A stretch of 64,000 bases of DNA from Cupriavidus metallidurans CH34 (GTDB lineage Bacteria > Pseudomonadota > Gammaproteobacteria > Burkholderiales > Burkholderiaceae): contig NC_007974.2 in NCBI RefSeq assembly GCF_000196015.1, positions 1,736,001-1,800,000 on the forward strand. The letters are read 5' to 3'. The notes below the pieces were generated by a model. That model ran no database searches. It saw only the letters and a list, made by a program, of their open reading frames with translations, and was not told where the DNA came from. The number at the start of each line of letters is the position of its first letter. Position 1 is the stretch's first letter. Both the position numbers and the translations under genes were made by a program. Below, in pieces: positions 18,626 through 27,323 of this stretch.

Positions 18626-19030
18626 TCAATGCGATTCCACGTGGCGCTTGAAGTTGTTCAGGATGGCCTGCCAGCCTTGTTGCTGCTGCTCGACCGGGTA
18701 CTCCGTCTCGGCGACGAAGCTCACCCGCACCGTGACCCCCTGGGGTGCCTCGAGGAACTCGACCTTGGCAGTCCGGTCCCCGAACGCGTATTCGATCCGC
18801 TTGTTTTCCACGACCTTCGTGTAGGTACCGGCGAAATCGAAACCCATACTGCCGTCCTTGGCCTCCATCCGCGAAGAGAAGGCACCCCCCTCCCGCAAGT
18901 CAACCGTGGCGGCCGTGGTGTGCCAGTCGTCGGACGCGGCATTCCATTGCTTGATGTCTTCCGGCGTCGTATAGGCTCGCCACACCTTTCCGACAGGCGC
19001 TGCAACAGTGGTTTCAACGGTAATGTTCAT
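18626..19030 (-). CDS. AHSA1/SRPBCC domain protein
   Basis: A 134-residue protein starting MNITVETTVAAPVGKVWRAYT, the usual opening of SRPBCC proteins in the AHSA1 (activator of Hsp90 ATPase-like) group. WNAASDDWHTTAATVDLREGG and QQQQGWQAILNNFKRHVES are also typical. The fold is a helix-grip cavity binding hydrophobic ligands, but the ligand is unknown. Its ATG overlaps the stop of the upstream MFS gene (ATGA), so the two are translationally coupled. This suggests a role tied to the transported compound. Confidence 0.88.
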   Translation of the reverse strand: MNITVETTVAAPVGKVWRAYTTPEDIKQWNAASDDWHTTAATVDLREGGAFSSRMEAKDGSMGFDFAGTYTKVVENKRIEYAFGDRTAKVEFLEAPQGVTVRVSFVAETEYPVEQQQQGWQAILNNFKRHVESH

Positions 19031-20343
19031 AGACTCTCCCGACTCTCGTTCAAGGCCTCGGCTTGCGCCGTCAAGGCTGGCTCGCCATCCCGGGTGGCAA
19101 TCAGCGCCTTCGGCGCCAGCGGGATCACGGCCAGGATCAGCCCATACACGGCGGTGGTGGCAATCACGCAATAGGTGAATCCGTGCGAGGGCACGCTATT
19201 GTAGATCCAGGAGCCCAGCAGATCGCCAGCGCGGCCCGAGAGCGCGAGGACCCCATCCACCAGCATCATCAGAGTGCCTTGCAGGCCCGGCGGGCACGAC
19301 CGCATCGCGAGGTCGAGATAGGCTGCCGTGGCGATGCCGCCCATCAGCCCGATTGGCGCGGCCAGCACCAGCGCAAGGTCGGCGGAATGGATGAACGCCA
19401 GCGGGACCATCTGCGGCACGGCGATGATCGTGCCCCACCACAGCAGCCTGTTCAGCGCCACCCGCTTGCACAGATAGCCATAAAGCAGGAACGTCGGCAC
19501 AAATGCGGCAGCGAAGATGCCGTTGTAGTACGAGTAAACGGAGTCCGACGCGTGCAATTCGTTGGTCAGGTAGAACTGCAGCGGCGTGGCCGAGCCCGGG
19601 GCGAAGTTCCACAGAAAGCAGATCAGCACTGCCGGATAGACGGCCTTGTGTCTGACCAGCCGCCTGACGTTCCCGACGAAATCGGTGGCACGGGCCAGGG
19701 GCCTGTCATAGATCTGGCCGAAGACCGACGGGGGTTTCCAGAGCGCTAGCGCGACGATCAGCAGATTGACAATCGCCACCAGGAAGAACGCTTCCGCCGC
19801 CGCCAGATGGTCGGAAACATAGCCGGAAGCAAAGGCGCCCGCCACGACCGGAACAGACCCGATCACGTTCCACAGCGCGCTCAGGCGGCCGGACATGAGC
19901 TTTTCCTGGCCGACCAGGGCGATCAGCCCCTGATAGGCGGCCGCGACGAACCGGAATGCCAGCATGGCCATCAGGGTCCCGGCCAGCAGCCCGGTGTACG
20001 AGAACCCCGAATACGCCATCCAGACGCAGGCCAGCGCGGTCATCGGCGCGAATATCAGGAAGTAGCCGCGATCCCGTAACCCGAGCGGGTTCCATTGGTC
20101 CCGCGCCAGTCCGAAAACGAACGCCACATAGACGGGGATGCCCGTCACTAGCCGAAATGTGGAGATCTGCGTTGCCGTCGCGTGCAACTCGTTCTTGAGG
20201 ACATACGACGTCTGGATATCGACGAGCGCGCCAGCCGGCGTCGCCAGATAGATGAACAGGGTCAGCCAACCAAAGTACAGCAAGGTTCGGTCGTTGCCCT
20301 CGGAGCCCTGATGACCTGAAGCGGCCAGCATCGTCGTATCCAC
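19027..20343 (-). CDS. MFS transporter
   Basis: A 438-residue integral membrane protein with about 12 hydrophobic segments. It begins with a short soluble stretch and a first helix LLYFGWLTLFIYLATPAGALV. The charged segment after the second or third helix (GLARDQWNPLGLRDRGYF) corresponds to the cytoplasmic MFS loop. The segment GSGYVSDHL-like (FASGYVSDHLAAAEAFFL) and the overall pattern resemble the BT1/folate-biopterin-like branch, but a substrate cannot be named. It is coupled to the AHSA1 gene by a 4-base overlap. Confidence 0.82.
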   Translation of the reverse strand: MDTTMLAASGHQGSEGNDRTLLYFGWLTLFIYLATPAGALVDIQTSYVLKNELHATATQISTFRLVTGIPVYVAFVFGLARDQWNPLGLRDRGYFLIFAPMTALACVWMAYSGFSYTGLLAGTLMAMLAFRFVAAAYQGLIALVGQEKLMSGRLSALWNVIGSVPVVAGAFASGYVSDHLAAAEAFFLVAIVNLLIVALALWKPPSVFGQIYDRPLARATDFVGNVRRLVRHKAVYPAVLICFLWNFAPGSATPLQFYLTNELHASDSVYSYYNGIFAAAFVPTFLLYGYLCKRVALNRLLWWGTIIAVPQMVPLAFIHSADLALVLAAPIGLMGGIATAAYLDLAMRSCPPGLQGTLMMLVDGVLALSGRAGDLLGSWIYNSVPSHGFTYCVIATTAVYGLILAVIPLAPKALIATRDGEPALTAQAEALNESRESL

Positions 20344-20522
20344 GCGGCAAGACTGCGATGGTGATTCGCTCTGGTCCTGCGACCGGAACGGCTAGCAGCA
20401 CGGCGCCTTGGAGTGCCCGTGACAGCACACGGCGGCTGCTCGAAATAAGTGTAGGTAAGAAAACGTGGTCGCACCGCGCTCAGGTGTCCGCCCTTGATCC
20501 CGCCGCATGGGTGGGTTTCCAT

Positions 20523-21710
20523 TCACGCCGGGCGGCGACGAAGCAGCAGGAAGCCCAGAATGCCCAGTATCGGGCCCGGCAGCAGAATCCAGGACGTCTT
20601 CAACCCCAGTTCGCCGAGGTAAGTGGACGCCAGCGCAATGGACACCACGGTCAGCGCGAAGCCGATCGAGTTCTGAATGGCAAGCGCGCCCCCAACCAAC
20701 GTTGGCGGGCAGGCCCTGGCCGCCAGGGCCGAGAACTGTGGCGAGTCCGCAATGACGGTCGCCCCCCAGACCAGGAAGAAGAACAGCAGCCAACCCGGCG
20801 AGAGCGCATCGGCGGCGAATGGCAAGAGCAGGCAGCAGGCGCCGGAGATCGCCAGCGCGCCCAGCGCCACGCCGGCGCTATCCACCCAGCGGGTCAGCAG
20901 GCCACCCGCGATACAACCAAGGGCGCCGATGCCGATGATCGCGAATGCCAGCGTGGAAGTACTGAGTCCACCGAAAACGGACTGCAGCGACGAGCGGGCG
21001 ACAAGCATCGGCAATACCGTCCAGAACGCGTAGAGCTCCCACATATGCCCGAAGTAGCCCACCGCCACCGCTCTGAACCGGCGATCGCGAAAGGCCCGCA
21101 GCGGATTGCCGGGACTTGGCGCACCATGCCGGCGCACCGGCAGATGCGGCCCATTGCCCAGGCAGAGCACCAGCACCGCCGCCGCACAGGCCAGCACCGA
21201 CGAGCCCGCCATGACGTACTGCCAGGGCCACTGGGCAGCCGCGATACGCAAGCCGTGTGGCAGCGCGGTCCCCAGCGTCAGCATTCCCACCAGCAATGCC
21301 AGCGCCGCGCCCGCCCTGTCCGGCGCCCAACTGATGACCAGCTTCATGCCGATCGGATAGATTCCCGCCAGGCACACCCCTACCGCGAACCGAAGCGCGA
21401 TGGCGGCAGAGAAATCACCGGACAGGCAGGCGAACCACGCGTTGAACCCTGCCCCGAGCAGGGCCGCCAGACCGAAGATCCGGCTCGCGGAGAACCTGTC
21501 GGCGAGCCCCAGCAAGGCGAAAGCCATGGTGCCGAGAATGAACCCGGCCTGGACCGCCGCCGTCAGCGTGCCGATATTGGCTGCCGTCAGCCCCCACGTC
21601 CGAACGAGGTCGTCGGCGGCACTGTTGGCGCTGAACCAGAGTGACGTGCCGAACAGCTGCGCAATGGCAATCGTCAGCACCGGCGAGAATTGAACGGATC
21701 CCCGTTTCAC
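20523..21710 (-). CDS. MFS transporter
   Basis: A 395-residue membrane protein with about 12 predicted helices. The N-terminal half has FGTSLWFSANSAADDLVRTWGL and GLADRFSASRIFG (loop 2-3 motif D-R-F/S-R). The family pattern WFSANA and the GxxxGI(Y)PIGMKLV segment in helix 4 are common in cyanate/NreB-like MFS carriers. The substrate is unknown. The stop of the GNAT gene upstream and its own start are 27 bp apart on the same strand, so co-transcription is likely. Confidence 0.82.
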   Translation of the reverse strand: MKRGSVQFSPVLTIAIAQLFGTSLWFSANSAADDLVRTWGLTAANIGTLTAAVQAGFILGTMAFALLGLADRFSASRIFGLAALLGAGFNAWFACLSGDFSAAIALRFAVGVCLAGIYPIGMKLVISWAPDRAGAALALLVGMLTLGTALPHGLRIAAAQWPWQYVMAGSSVLACAAAVLVLCLGNGPHLPVRRHGAPSPGNPLRAFRDRRFRAVAVGYFGHMWELYAFWTVLPMLVARSSLQSVFGGLSTSTLAFAIIGIGALGCIAGGLLTRWVDSAGVALGALAISGACCLLLPFAADALSPGWLLFFFLVWGATVIADSPQFSALAARACPPTLVGGALAIQNSIGFALTVVSIALASTYLGELGLKTSWILLPGPILGILGFLLLRRRPA

Positions 21711-21737
21711 GGTTGTGTTCGATCCGAGCCTGCGGGA

Positions 21738-22271
21738 TTACCGCTGGGCGACGTCCGGGGTGCTGCGATGATCGATATTGAGCTGCATGAATACCAGGTC
21801 GAGCCACTTGCCGAACTTCATGCCAACCTCCTTCATCAGGCCGACCTGCTCGAAGCCAAGCTTCTCGTGCAGGCGGATCGAACTGGCATTTCCAGCCTCG
21901 ATGGCGCCCACCATGATGTGCTTGTTCAGGTCGCGCGCGCGCTCGATAAGCGCCTTCATCATCAGCCCGGCAATGCCCCGGCCCCGCTGGTCGTTCCGGA
22001 TATAGACCGAATGCTCCACCGTATGGCGATAGCCATCGAAAGCACGCCAGTCGCCGAACGACGCGTAGCCCACCACGGCCCCCGCCTCGTCCTGCGCGAC
22101 CAGCACCGGAAAGCCCGCCTTGCGGCGCGCGGCCAGCCAGTCCTTGCGATTGTCCACGTCGACCAGCACGTCGTTCCAGATCGCCGTGGTGTTCGCCACC
22201 GCATCGTTATAGATCGCGCAAACCGCTTCCATGTCGTCCGGCGTGGCATCGCGAATCGTGATTTCTGACAT
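21738..22271 (-). CDS. GNAT N-acetyltransferase, phosphinothricin/methionine sulfoximine type
   Basis: A 177-residue acetyltransferase. The acetyl-CoA motif A is visible as VYIRNDQRGRGIAGLMMKALIE, and the C-terminal EAGNASSIRLHEKLGFEQVG and KFGKWLDLVFMQ are characteristic of the PAT/BAR and MddA group, which acetylate the amino group of phosphinothricin, methionine sulfoximine or similar compounds. The N-terminal TIRDATPDDMEAVCAIYNDAV fits the same family. It lies upstream of an MFS gene, so a detoxify-and-export pair is conceivable but only inferred. Confidence 0.9.
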   Translation of the reverse strand: MSEITIRDATPDDMEAVCAIYNDAVANTTAIWNDVLVDVDNRKDWLAARRKAGFPVLVAQDEAGAVVGYASFGDWRAFDGYRHTVEHSVYIRNDQRGRGIAGLMMKALIERARDLNKHIMVGAIEAGNASSIRLHEKLGFEQVGLMKEVGMKFGKWLDLVFMQLNIDHRSTPDVAQR

Positions 22272-22570
22272 TGTTTACCCCTTGTTTCCTGTTCCACCTT
22301 TTCAGGCGCAGACGCAAGCATCCGCTACCTCTTCGACCTTTGCAATCGGGCACATCGCAAGCCCTGCCCAACTGGTAGCCACCGACGTGACCGCCCGCCG
22401 GCTCGACATCACGCATCTGGAAGCCCCGATCAACGTGGAGGTCACGTCCGACCCCGAGGTCGGTGCCCACCGCGATATCGATCATCTCCCCGGAAATGAT
22501 TGACGAAAGCGCTTCTGCTCGCACCTTTGCGGCTGATAACCTACCTTTGTCAGAATCGCCCGAGCCGGCC

Positions 22571-22783
22571 GTGAAAGATCAGAACGCTACAGAATCCGTC
22601 CGCATCCGCTTGATCAAGGCCGCGCTGGATGGCGTCCTCGCCGACGACTATCACCACGTCACGACCCACCGCATTGCCCAATTCGCCAAGGAGAATGAGC
22701 ATGACGTTCCAGATGAACGCAGGTGCCGTGCGCCGATTCGCCAAGGCCATGAGGTTCGGCGCCTGGCTTCAATCGATCACTGA
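22571..22783 (+). pseudogene. Possible truncated TetR N-terminus ahead of the methyltransferase gene
   Basis: From a GTG at 22571 the frame reads RIRLIKAALDGVLADDYHHVTTHRIAQFAKEN, which follows the first two helices of TetR-family DNA-binding domains (AAL--...-T---IA). It then runs out of frame into the methyltransferase start. Only about 40 residues look real. The rest of the 429-bp gap 22272-22700 shows no convincing gene. It could also be a short leader reading frame, so the assignment is tentative. Confidence 0.35.
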
Positions 22784-23810
22784 GAGAATGACGCCAGCAC
22801 CTTTCCGGCTGGTGCAGATCGGCTCGGCCTACTGGCAATCGAAAGCGCTCTACGTGGCGGCGAAGCTGGACCTGGCGACTGTCCTGGGAACGGCAACCCT
22901 GACGGCATCTGCGCTGGCCAGCCGGGTCGGCGCCAATGAAGATGCGCTCGGACGCCTGATGCGATTGCTTGCAGCCATGGGCATCTTCGAGGAAACGGCC
23001 CCCATGGTCTTCCGCAACAACAAGCTCTCCCGGTGCCTGGTGAGTGACGATCCCCAAAGCGTCCGGGCCATGATCCTGATGCACAACTCGGAAACCATGA
23101 GCCGCCCATGGTTCGAGCAACTGGAGGCCGGCATCCGCAGTGGCACGCCGCCGTTTCAACTCAGCCACGGCGAGGACCTGTTTGATTACCTGGACCATCA
23201 CGCCGATTTCGACCAGCTTTTCTCGGAAGCCATGAACAGCGTCGAGGCACTGGCTGGCGACGGCTTTGCCACGGATCTGGATTGGGCCCGGTTCGACCGC
23301 ATCATCGACGTTGGCGGATCACGGGGCACCAAGTCGCTGGCGATCCTGCGACGCCATCCCAGGTTGACGGCACTGATCGTGGATCGGCCCCAGGTCATCG
23401 AGGAAGCCCAACGCTACTGGGCAGAGCACCATGCGGATGGCCTCGAACGCCTGCAATTTCAGGCTGCGGATCTGTTTGAAAGCCTGCCTGCAGCAGGTCC
23501 GAAGGATGTCTACCTGTACTCGGCCGTCCTGCATGGCTTTGACGACCCTACCTGCGTGCAGGCATTACTACGGCTGCGCGAAGCCATCGGCAACAGCGGC
23601 GCCCGCGCGGCAATCCTGGAGATCGTTGTTCCGGAAAAAGGCGCCGACATCTCCAGCGCATCGTTCGACATGCAGATGTTCGTCGGCAGCCGGGGGCGCG
23701 AACGCACCTTGACCGAATGGAAAGCCATCATTCAAGCCGGCGGCCTGACGCTTGAAGAGGTCGTGCGTCTCCGGTCGCTCGGGAGCATTCTGGTGTTGCG
23801 TGCGGGGTGA
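22701..23810 (+). CDS. SAM-dependent O-methyltransferase, plant/ASMT-like family
   Basis: A 369-residue enzyme. An N-terminal winged-helix dimerisation domain (about 20-110, PFRLVQIGSAYWQSKALYVAAKLDLATVL; RLMRLLAAMGIFEE) is followed by a Rossmann SAM domain with motif I IIDVGGSRGTKSLAIL, then LTALIVDRPQVIEEA and DVYLYSAVLHGFDD. Such enzymes methylate hydroxyl groups of phenolics or polyketides. The start at 22701 is set by AAGGAG seven bases upstream; an ATG at 22695 is too close to that site. The substrate is unknown and no biosynthetic partner is adjacent. Confidence 0.88.
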   Translation: MTFQMNAGAVRRFAKAMRFGAWLQSITERMTPAPFRLVQIGSAYWQSKALYVAAKLDLATVLGTATLTASALASRVGANEDALGRLMRLLAAMGIFEETAPMVFRNNKLSRCLVSDDPQSVRAMILMHNSETMSRPWFEQLEAGIRSGTPPFQLSHGEDLFDYLDHHADFDQLFSEAMNSVEALAGDGFATDLDWARFDRIIDVGGSRGTKSLAILRRHPRLTALIVDRPQVIEEAQRYWAEHHADGLERLQFQAADLFESLPAAGPKDVYLYSAVLHGFDDPTCVQALLRLREAIGNSGARAAILEIVVPEKGADISSASFDMQMFVGSRGRERTLTEWKAIIQAGGLTLEEVVRLRSLGSILVLRAG

Positions 23811-23944
23811 AGAGGACGGTTGCGTTGAGAATGTCGAGCTGGTGCGTTTGGGTCCCCGACGCTACGGAATTCGGATTGAGTACGAAGAAAGCGCACTGAT
23901 GTACTGCACCCCTCCCGAGGCCGTCGCTCCACGAGTTCTCCCCC

Positions 23945-23981
23945 TTGCGGCAGATGCACCATACACTGTATATTTGTACAG
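23945..23981 (+). promoter_or_regulatory. SOS promoter: -35, -10 and overlapping LexA box
   Basis: TTGCGG (23945-23950) and TATATT (23969-23974) are spaced 18 bp. The -10 is embedded in CTGTATATTTGTACAG (23966-23981), a textbook CTG-N10-CAG LexA box with the AT-rich core of the Escherichia coli consensus. It lies 70 bp upstream of the orphan gene at 24051. An almost identical arrangement occurs at 28756-28792. LexA binding is inferred from the consensus. Confidence 0.8.
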
Positions 23982-24050
23982 TATCTCGACTCAGCAGCCC
24001 CCGGCCCGCAGCGACGGACCGCCTCCCCCAATTCCTTGACGACCAATTCC

Positions 24051-24551
24051 ATGTCCCAAGACGACACCGCCTTTTTGGAAGACGACACCTCTCAAATCCA
24101 TGAGCCCCGGCTTTGGCGAGACAAAGGCTGGACGGCGAAGGTGGTGAAGAACGAGGACGGCGAGGGGTGGGCGGTCGAGATGTTCCGCGACGGCAGCGCG
24201 GAACCTGCCCTCGTTGGCCCGTGGACAATGGGCAGAAACAAGGTCGATCCGAAGCCGCTCGACGCAGCCGCACACCAGACATTAGTGAAGACGGCATCCG
24301 AGGTCATCCGCCGGCACGAGCAGCAACTGCACGCACGGCTCAACAAGCAAGTCTCCATCGAGATCGCCTCGCAGCTCGTGAATGTCAGGCTGGCGATCAC
24401 GCCAGACGAATTCGAGCCGTTCGGCACACTGACGGCCATTGATTCGTTCGGGGACGTTCTCGCAAGCGTCAATGTGCAACCGGACTTTCGTTTGACGACG
24501 GAAAGCGCAACAAGATGGGCCGATGGCGGATTTGGTCAGATCCGGCATTGA
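24051..24551 (+). CDS. Orphan 166-residue protein under an SOS promoter
   Basis: Not recognised. The protein has an acidic N-terminus (SQDDTAFLEDDTSQ), a central W-rich stretch (RLWRDKGWTAKVVKNEDGEGWAVEMF; GPWTMGRNKVDPKPL) that looks like a small beta domain, a helix rich in His/Gln/Arg (about 75-105) and a C-terminal beta-like part ending WADGGFGQIRH. It has no signal peptide, membrane segment or Cys, so it is probably cytosolic. The start at 24051 is chosen as the ATG nearest the promoter; 24036 is possible. A LexA box 70 bp upstream predicts induction by DNA damage. Confidence 0.7.
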   Translation: MSQDDTAFLEDDTSQIHEPRLWRDKGWTAKVVKNEDGEGWAVEMFRDGSAEPALVGPWTMGRNKVDPKPLDAAAHQTLVKTASEVIRRHEQQLHARLNKQVSIEIASQLVNVRLAITPDEFEPFGTLTAIDSFGDVLASVNVQPDFRLTTESATRWADGGFGQIRH

Positions 24552-24791
24552 CGGGGTAGCCAGAGTGACCCCTCAACATACACACCTGGATTGCAGACAA
24601 TACGAAGATCGCACCTCAAAACCGGAGCCGAGCTTCGCGCAGCTTGGTGAGTTGCACTGAATCTGCCACTAAGGGTGCAAATCAAAAGCGTAGGGGCTCC
24701 GTGCGAGCGCGGTACTGCTCTATCCACCTTACAGACTGTGCGATGCCTCCGAATGGAAAGAAATGCAGGCTCACCATTCCATGCGCTTCTG

Positions 24792-24923
24792 TCAGGCCGG
24801 TGGCCAGACGATCAGCATGGCCTCCATGACCTCGCCCGAGCAGGGCGCGCAGCAGGAATGCAGCAGCACCTTGTCGTGACCGCCGGGCAGCGGAAGCGGC
24901 TTGCGTTCGATGGTGGTGTTCAT
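24792..24923 (-). pseudogene. Truncated queH remnant (epoxyqueuosine reductase QueH N-terminus)
   Basis: From ATG 24923, behind an AGGAG site, 43 codons read [19 protein letters not shown], then [18 protein letters not shown]. The paired Cys motif HSCCAPC is the hallmark of QueH, a radical-independent epoxyqueuosine reductase of about 200 residues, so most of the gene is lost. A neighbouring reverse frame downstream (about 24682-24780) has MVSLHFFPFGGIAQSVRWIEQ, vaguely like a methylenetetrahydrofolate reductase segment. The remaining parts of 24552-25215 hold no other recognisable gene. Confidence 0.6.
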
Positions 24924-25215
24924 CAGTTGGCTCCTCGCGCAATGGCGATGGCAGTGACAGGCTTTGGCAATGCTTGTAGCCACCGGGCAGGTATCACGAT
25001 GCCAGCGCGCCAATGCGGGATACCTGAGCACCAAGCGTGATCAGCGGGTGCAGGCCACGGAAGGATTTTGGAGGGAGGGGCCGAACTAACAGCGGACCAG
25101 TCAGTTCCGCGCGATAGAACATCGGCCGATATCAACGGAACCAGCAGCAGCCCATTCCACGGCCTTCAATCTACCGGTTCAATCCCTCCGCACCACTTCC
25201 TGCTTTAGCTCAGCA

Positions 25216-26244
25216 CTAGGCCGAGAGTTCCCCTCGGATGATCTCCGCGCCCGCACTGAGAGCATTTAGCTTGCCTCTTGCCACTCCGCGAGGTAAGGGC
25301 GCCATGCCACAGTTAGTGCAAGGATAGAGCTTGTCGGCATCCACGAACCGAAGCGCCTTCCGTAGGGTATTAGCGACTTCTTCTGGAGTCTCAATGGTAT
25401 TAGTTGCCACGTCAATGGCCCCTACCATCACCTTCTTGCCGCGAATGAGTTCAATCAGGTCAATTGGAACATAAGAGTTGTGGCATTCCAGCGAGACAAT
25501 ATCGATGCTGGATTTCTGCAGCTTGGGAAAAGATTCTTCATACTGACGCCACTCAGACCCCAGCGTCTTTTTCCAGTCAGTATTGGCCTTGATGCCGTAA
25601 CCATAACAAATATGGACAGCAGTTTCACATTTAAGCCCTTCAATCGCCCTTTCCAGCGTGGCAACGCCCCAATCGTTCACCTCATCAAAGAAAACATTGA
25701 ATGCAGGCTCGTCAAATTGAATAATATCAACGCCAGCGGCCTCTAGTTCCCTGGCTTCTTGATTGAGAATTGTAGCGAACTCCCAGGCTAGCTTTTCGCG
25801 GCTCTTATAATGGTTATCATAGAGCGTATCAATCATCGTCATGGGACCCGGCAGGGCCCATTTAATGGGTTGCCTGGTTTGCTGACGCAGAAACTTGGCG
25901 TCTTCAACAAAAACGGGCTTCTGGCGGCTCACAGCACCAACGACTGTCGGCACGCTCGCATCGTACCGGTCGCGAATTCTAACGGTCTCACGTTTCTCGA
26001 AATCAACCCCGCTTAGATTTTCAATAAACGTGGTGACAAAATGCTGACGAGTTTGCTCGCCATCACTGACAATATCAATGCCTGCTTGCTGCTGTTCTTG
26101 CAGTGACAAACGCAAGGCATCTTGCTTGCCCTCAATTAGCTCATCGTCTTGTAGCTTCCAGGGCGACCAAAGTTTCTCGGGTTGCGCAAGCCAGGAAGGT
26201 TTGGGCAAGCTGCCGGCAGTCGAGGTAGGAAGTAGTTTTTTCAT
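25216..26244 (-). CDS. mesD: Folate-independent (core) methionine synthase MesD
   Basis: A 342-residue protein equivalent to the catalytic C-terminal barrel of MetE, without the folate-binding N-terminal half. The zinc/homocysteine site is visible: His211-x-Cys213 (AVHICYG), Glu253 (SLECHNS) and Cys312 (PCTNCGM). The N-terminal TSTAGSLPKPSWL is the homocysteine-binding start. MesD-family core synthases make methionine without methyl-folate and, in Acinetobacter, need oxygen and the DUF1852 partner MesX, whose gene lies 29 bp upstream here. The codons are clearly more AT-rich than neighbouring genes, which suggests transfer as a block with mesX. The methyl donor is not known from the sequence. 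Confidence 0.88.
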   Translation of the reverse strand: MKKLLPTSTAGSLPKPSWLAQPEKLWSPWKLQDDELIEGKQDALRLSLQEQQQAGIDIVSDGEQTRQHFVTTFIENLSGVDFEKRETVRIRDRYDASVPTVVGAVSRQKPVFVEDAKFLRQQTRQPIKWALPGPMTMIDTLYDNHYKSREKLAWEFATILNQEARELEAAGVDIIQFDEPAFNVFFDEVNDWGVATLERAIEGLKCETAVHICYGYGIKANTDWKKTLGSEWRQYEESFPKLQKSSIDIVSLECHNSYVPIDLIELIRGKKVMVGAIDVATNTIETPEEVANTLRKALRFVDADKLYPCTNCGMAPLPRGVARGKLNALSAGAEIIRGELSA

Positions 26245-26273
26245 GGCAAATGATCTCGTATGTTCTTGATTGA

Positions 26274-27263
26274 TTAGAGAGCGTAATTATCAGCCCATTG
26301 TTCGAGAATGTTCTTGTATGGTTTGATAAAGCGCTCTTCTGCAAACTTTCCCTGCTTAATAGCCAGCTGACTACGCTCCACCCGGTCATAGACAATTTGC
26401 GTCAATGAATAATCCTGGTTCTTCAAGCTAGGTTGATATACCTTCCCTGCCGAAGAATTGGCATTGTAAATCTCGGGCCGATAAATTTTTTGAAATGTCT
26501 CCATCGTGCTGATGGTGCCGATAAGCTCAAGATTGGTGTAATCAAGGAGCAGATCACCGAGAAAGTAGAAGGCCAATGGTGCAGAACTATTGGGAGGCAT
26601 GAAAAACCTAACCTGCAACCCCATCTTTTCGAAATACTGATCTGTCGAGGAGGATTCGTTTTGTTGATACTCGACGCCCAGTATGGGGTGCCTGTTTTCG
26701 GTTCGATGATAAGTCTTGCTGCTTGAGGCGCTGATGCAGATGACGGGCGGCTTATTGAAGTTCTCTTTGTAAACATCTGAGTTTACAAAGCACTTGAATA
26801 GCTTTCCGTGCAAATCGCCGAAATCATCAGGCGTGCTGAATGTGGATTTATTGTTATTGTGCTCTGGCAGCAATACACTGAAGTCGTAATCGCGAACGTA
26901 AGAGGAAAAATTATTTCCCGCAATACCGTCTATGCGTTCGCCGGTCTTTTTGTCGATGATATTGGTTTCCAATATCTCAATCAACGGAAACACTTCGCTA
27001 TCATCTTGGGTATCAACGCCCATCTCTACGGAAATGATCTCGAGATTGACAGAATAACGATCGCCACTCGGATTATCCCAATACGCCAGGTTATTGAAAC
27101 GGTTGTCAATCATCCTTAGCGTGTTGCGCAAGTTTTCCTGGCGACTCTCTCCGCGGGCCAGATTAGCAAAATTGGTTGTTATGCGGGTATTGTCCGATGG
27201 CTGATAGTTTTCATCAAAACAAATGTTCTTGATCCTAAATGTAAACGCTTTATTCATTGCCAT
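26274..27263 (-). CDS. mesX: DUF1852 protein MesX, partner of MesD
   Basis: A 329-residue cytosolic protein of family DUF1852, required by MesD for methionine synthesis in work on Acinetobacter baylyi. Recognised from the opening FTFRIKNICFDENYQPSDNTRITTNFANLARG, from RLGVEYQQNESSSTDQYFEKMGLQVRF and from its position beside mesD. There is no signal peptide or membrane segment. The start could be the ATG at 27263 or at 27257. It is AT-rich like mesD. The flavin reductase gene 60 bp upstream has higher GC, so a composition boundary falls in that gap. The chemical role of MesX is not settled. Confidence 0.87.
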   Translation of the reverse strand: MAMNKAFTFRIKNICFDENYQPSDNTRITTNFANLARGESRQENLRNTLRMIDNRFNNLAYWDNPSGDRYSVNLEIISVEMGVDTQDDSEVFPLIEILETNIIDKKTGERIDGIAGNNFSSYVRDYDFSVLLPEHNNNKSTFSTPDDFGDLHGKLFKCFVNSDVYKENFNKPPVICISASSSKTYHRTENRHPILGVEYQQNESSSTDQYFEKMGLQVRFFMPPNSSAPLAFYFLGDLLLDYTNLELIGTISTMETFQKIYRPEIYNANSSAGKVYQPSLKNQDYSLTQIVYDRVERSQLAIKQGKFAEERFIKPYKNILEQWADNYAL

Positions 27264-27323
27264 CTGATGCCCCGGTTTCTGATAGAAAACTTGAATCTAT
27301 TTCTTGCTTATTGAGCCCGTGCT

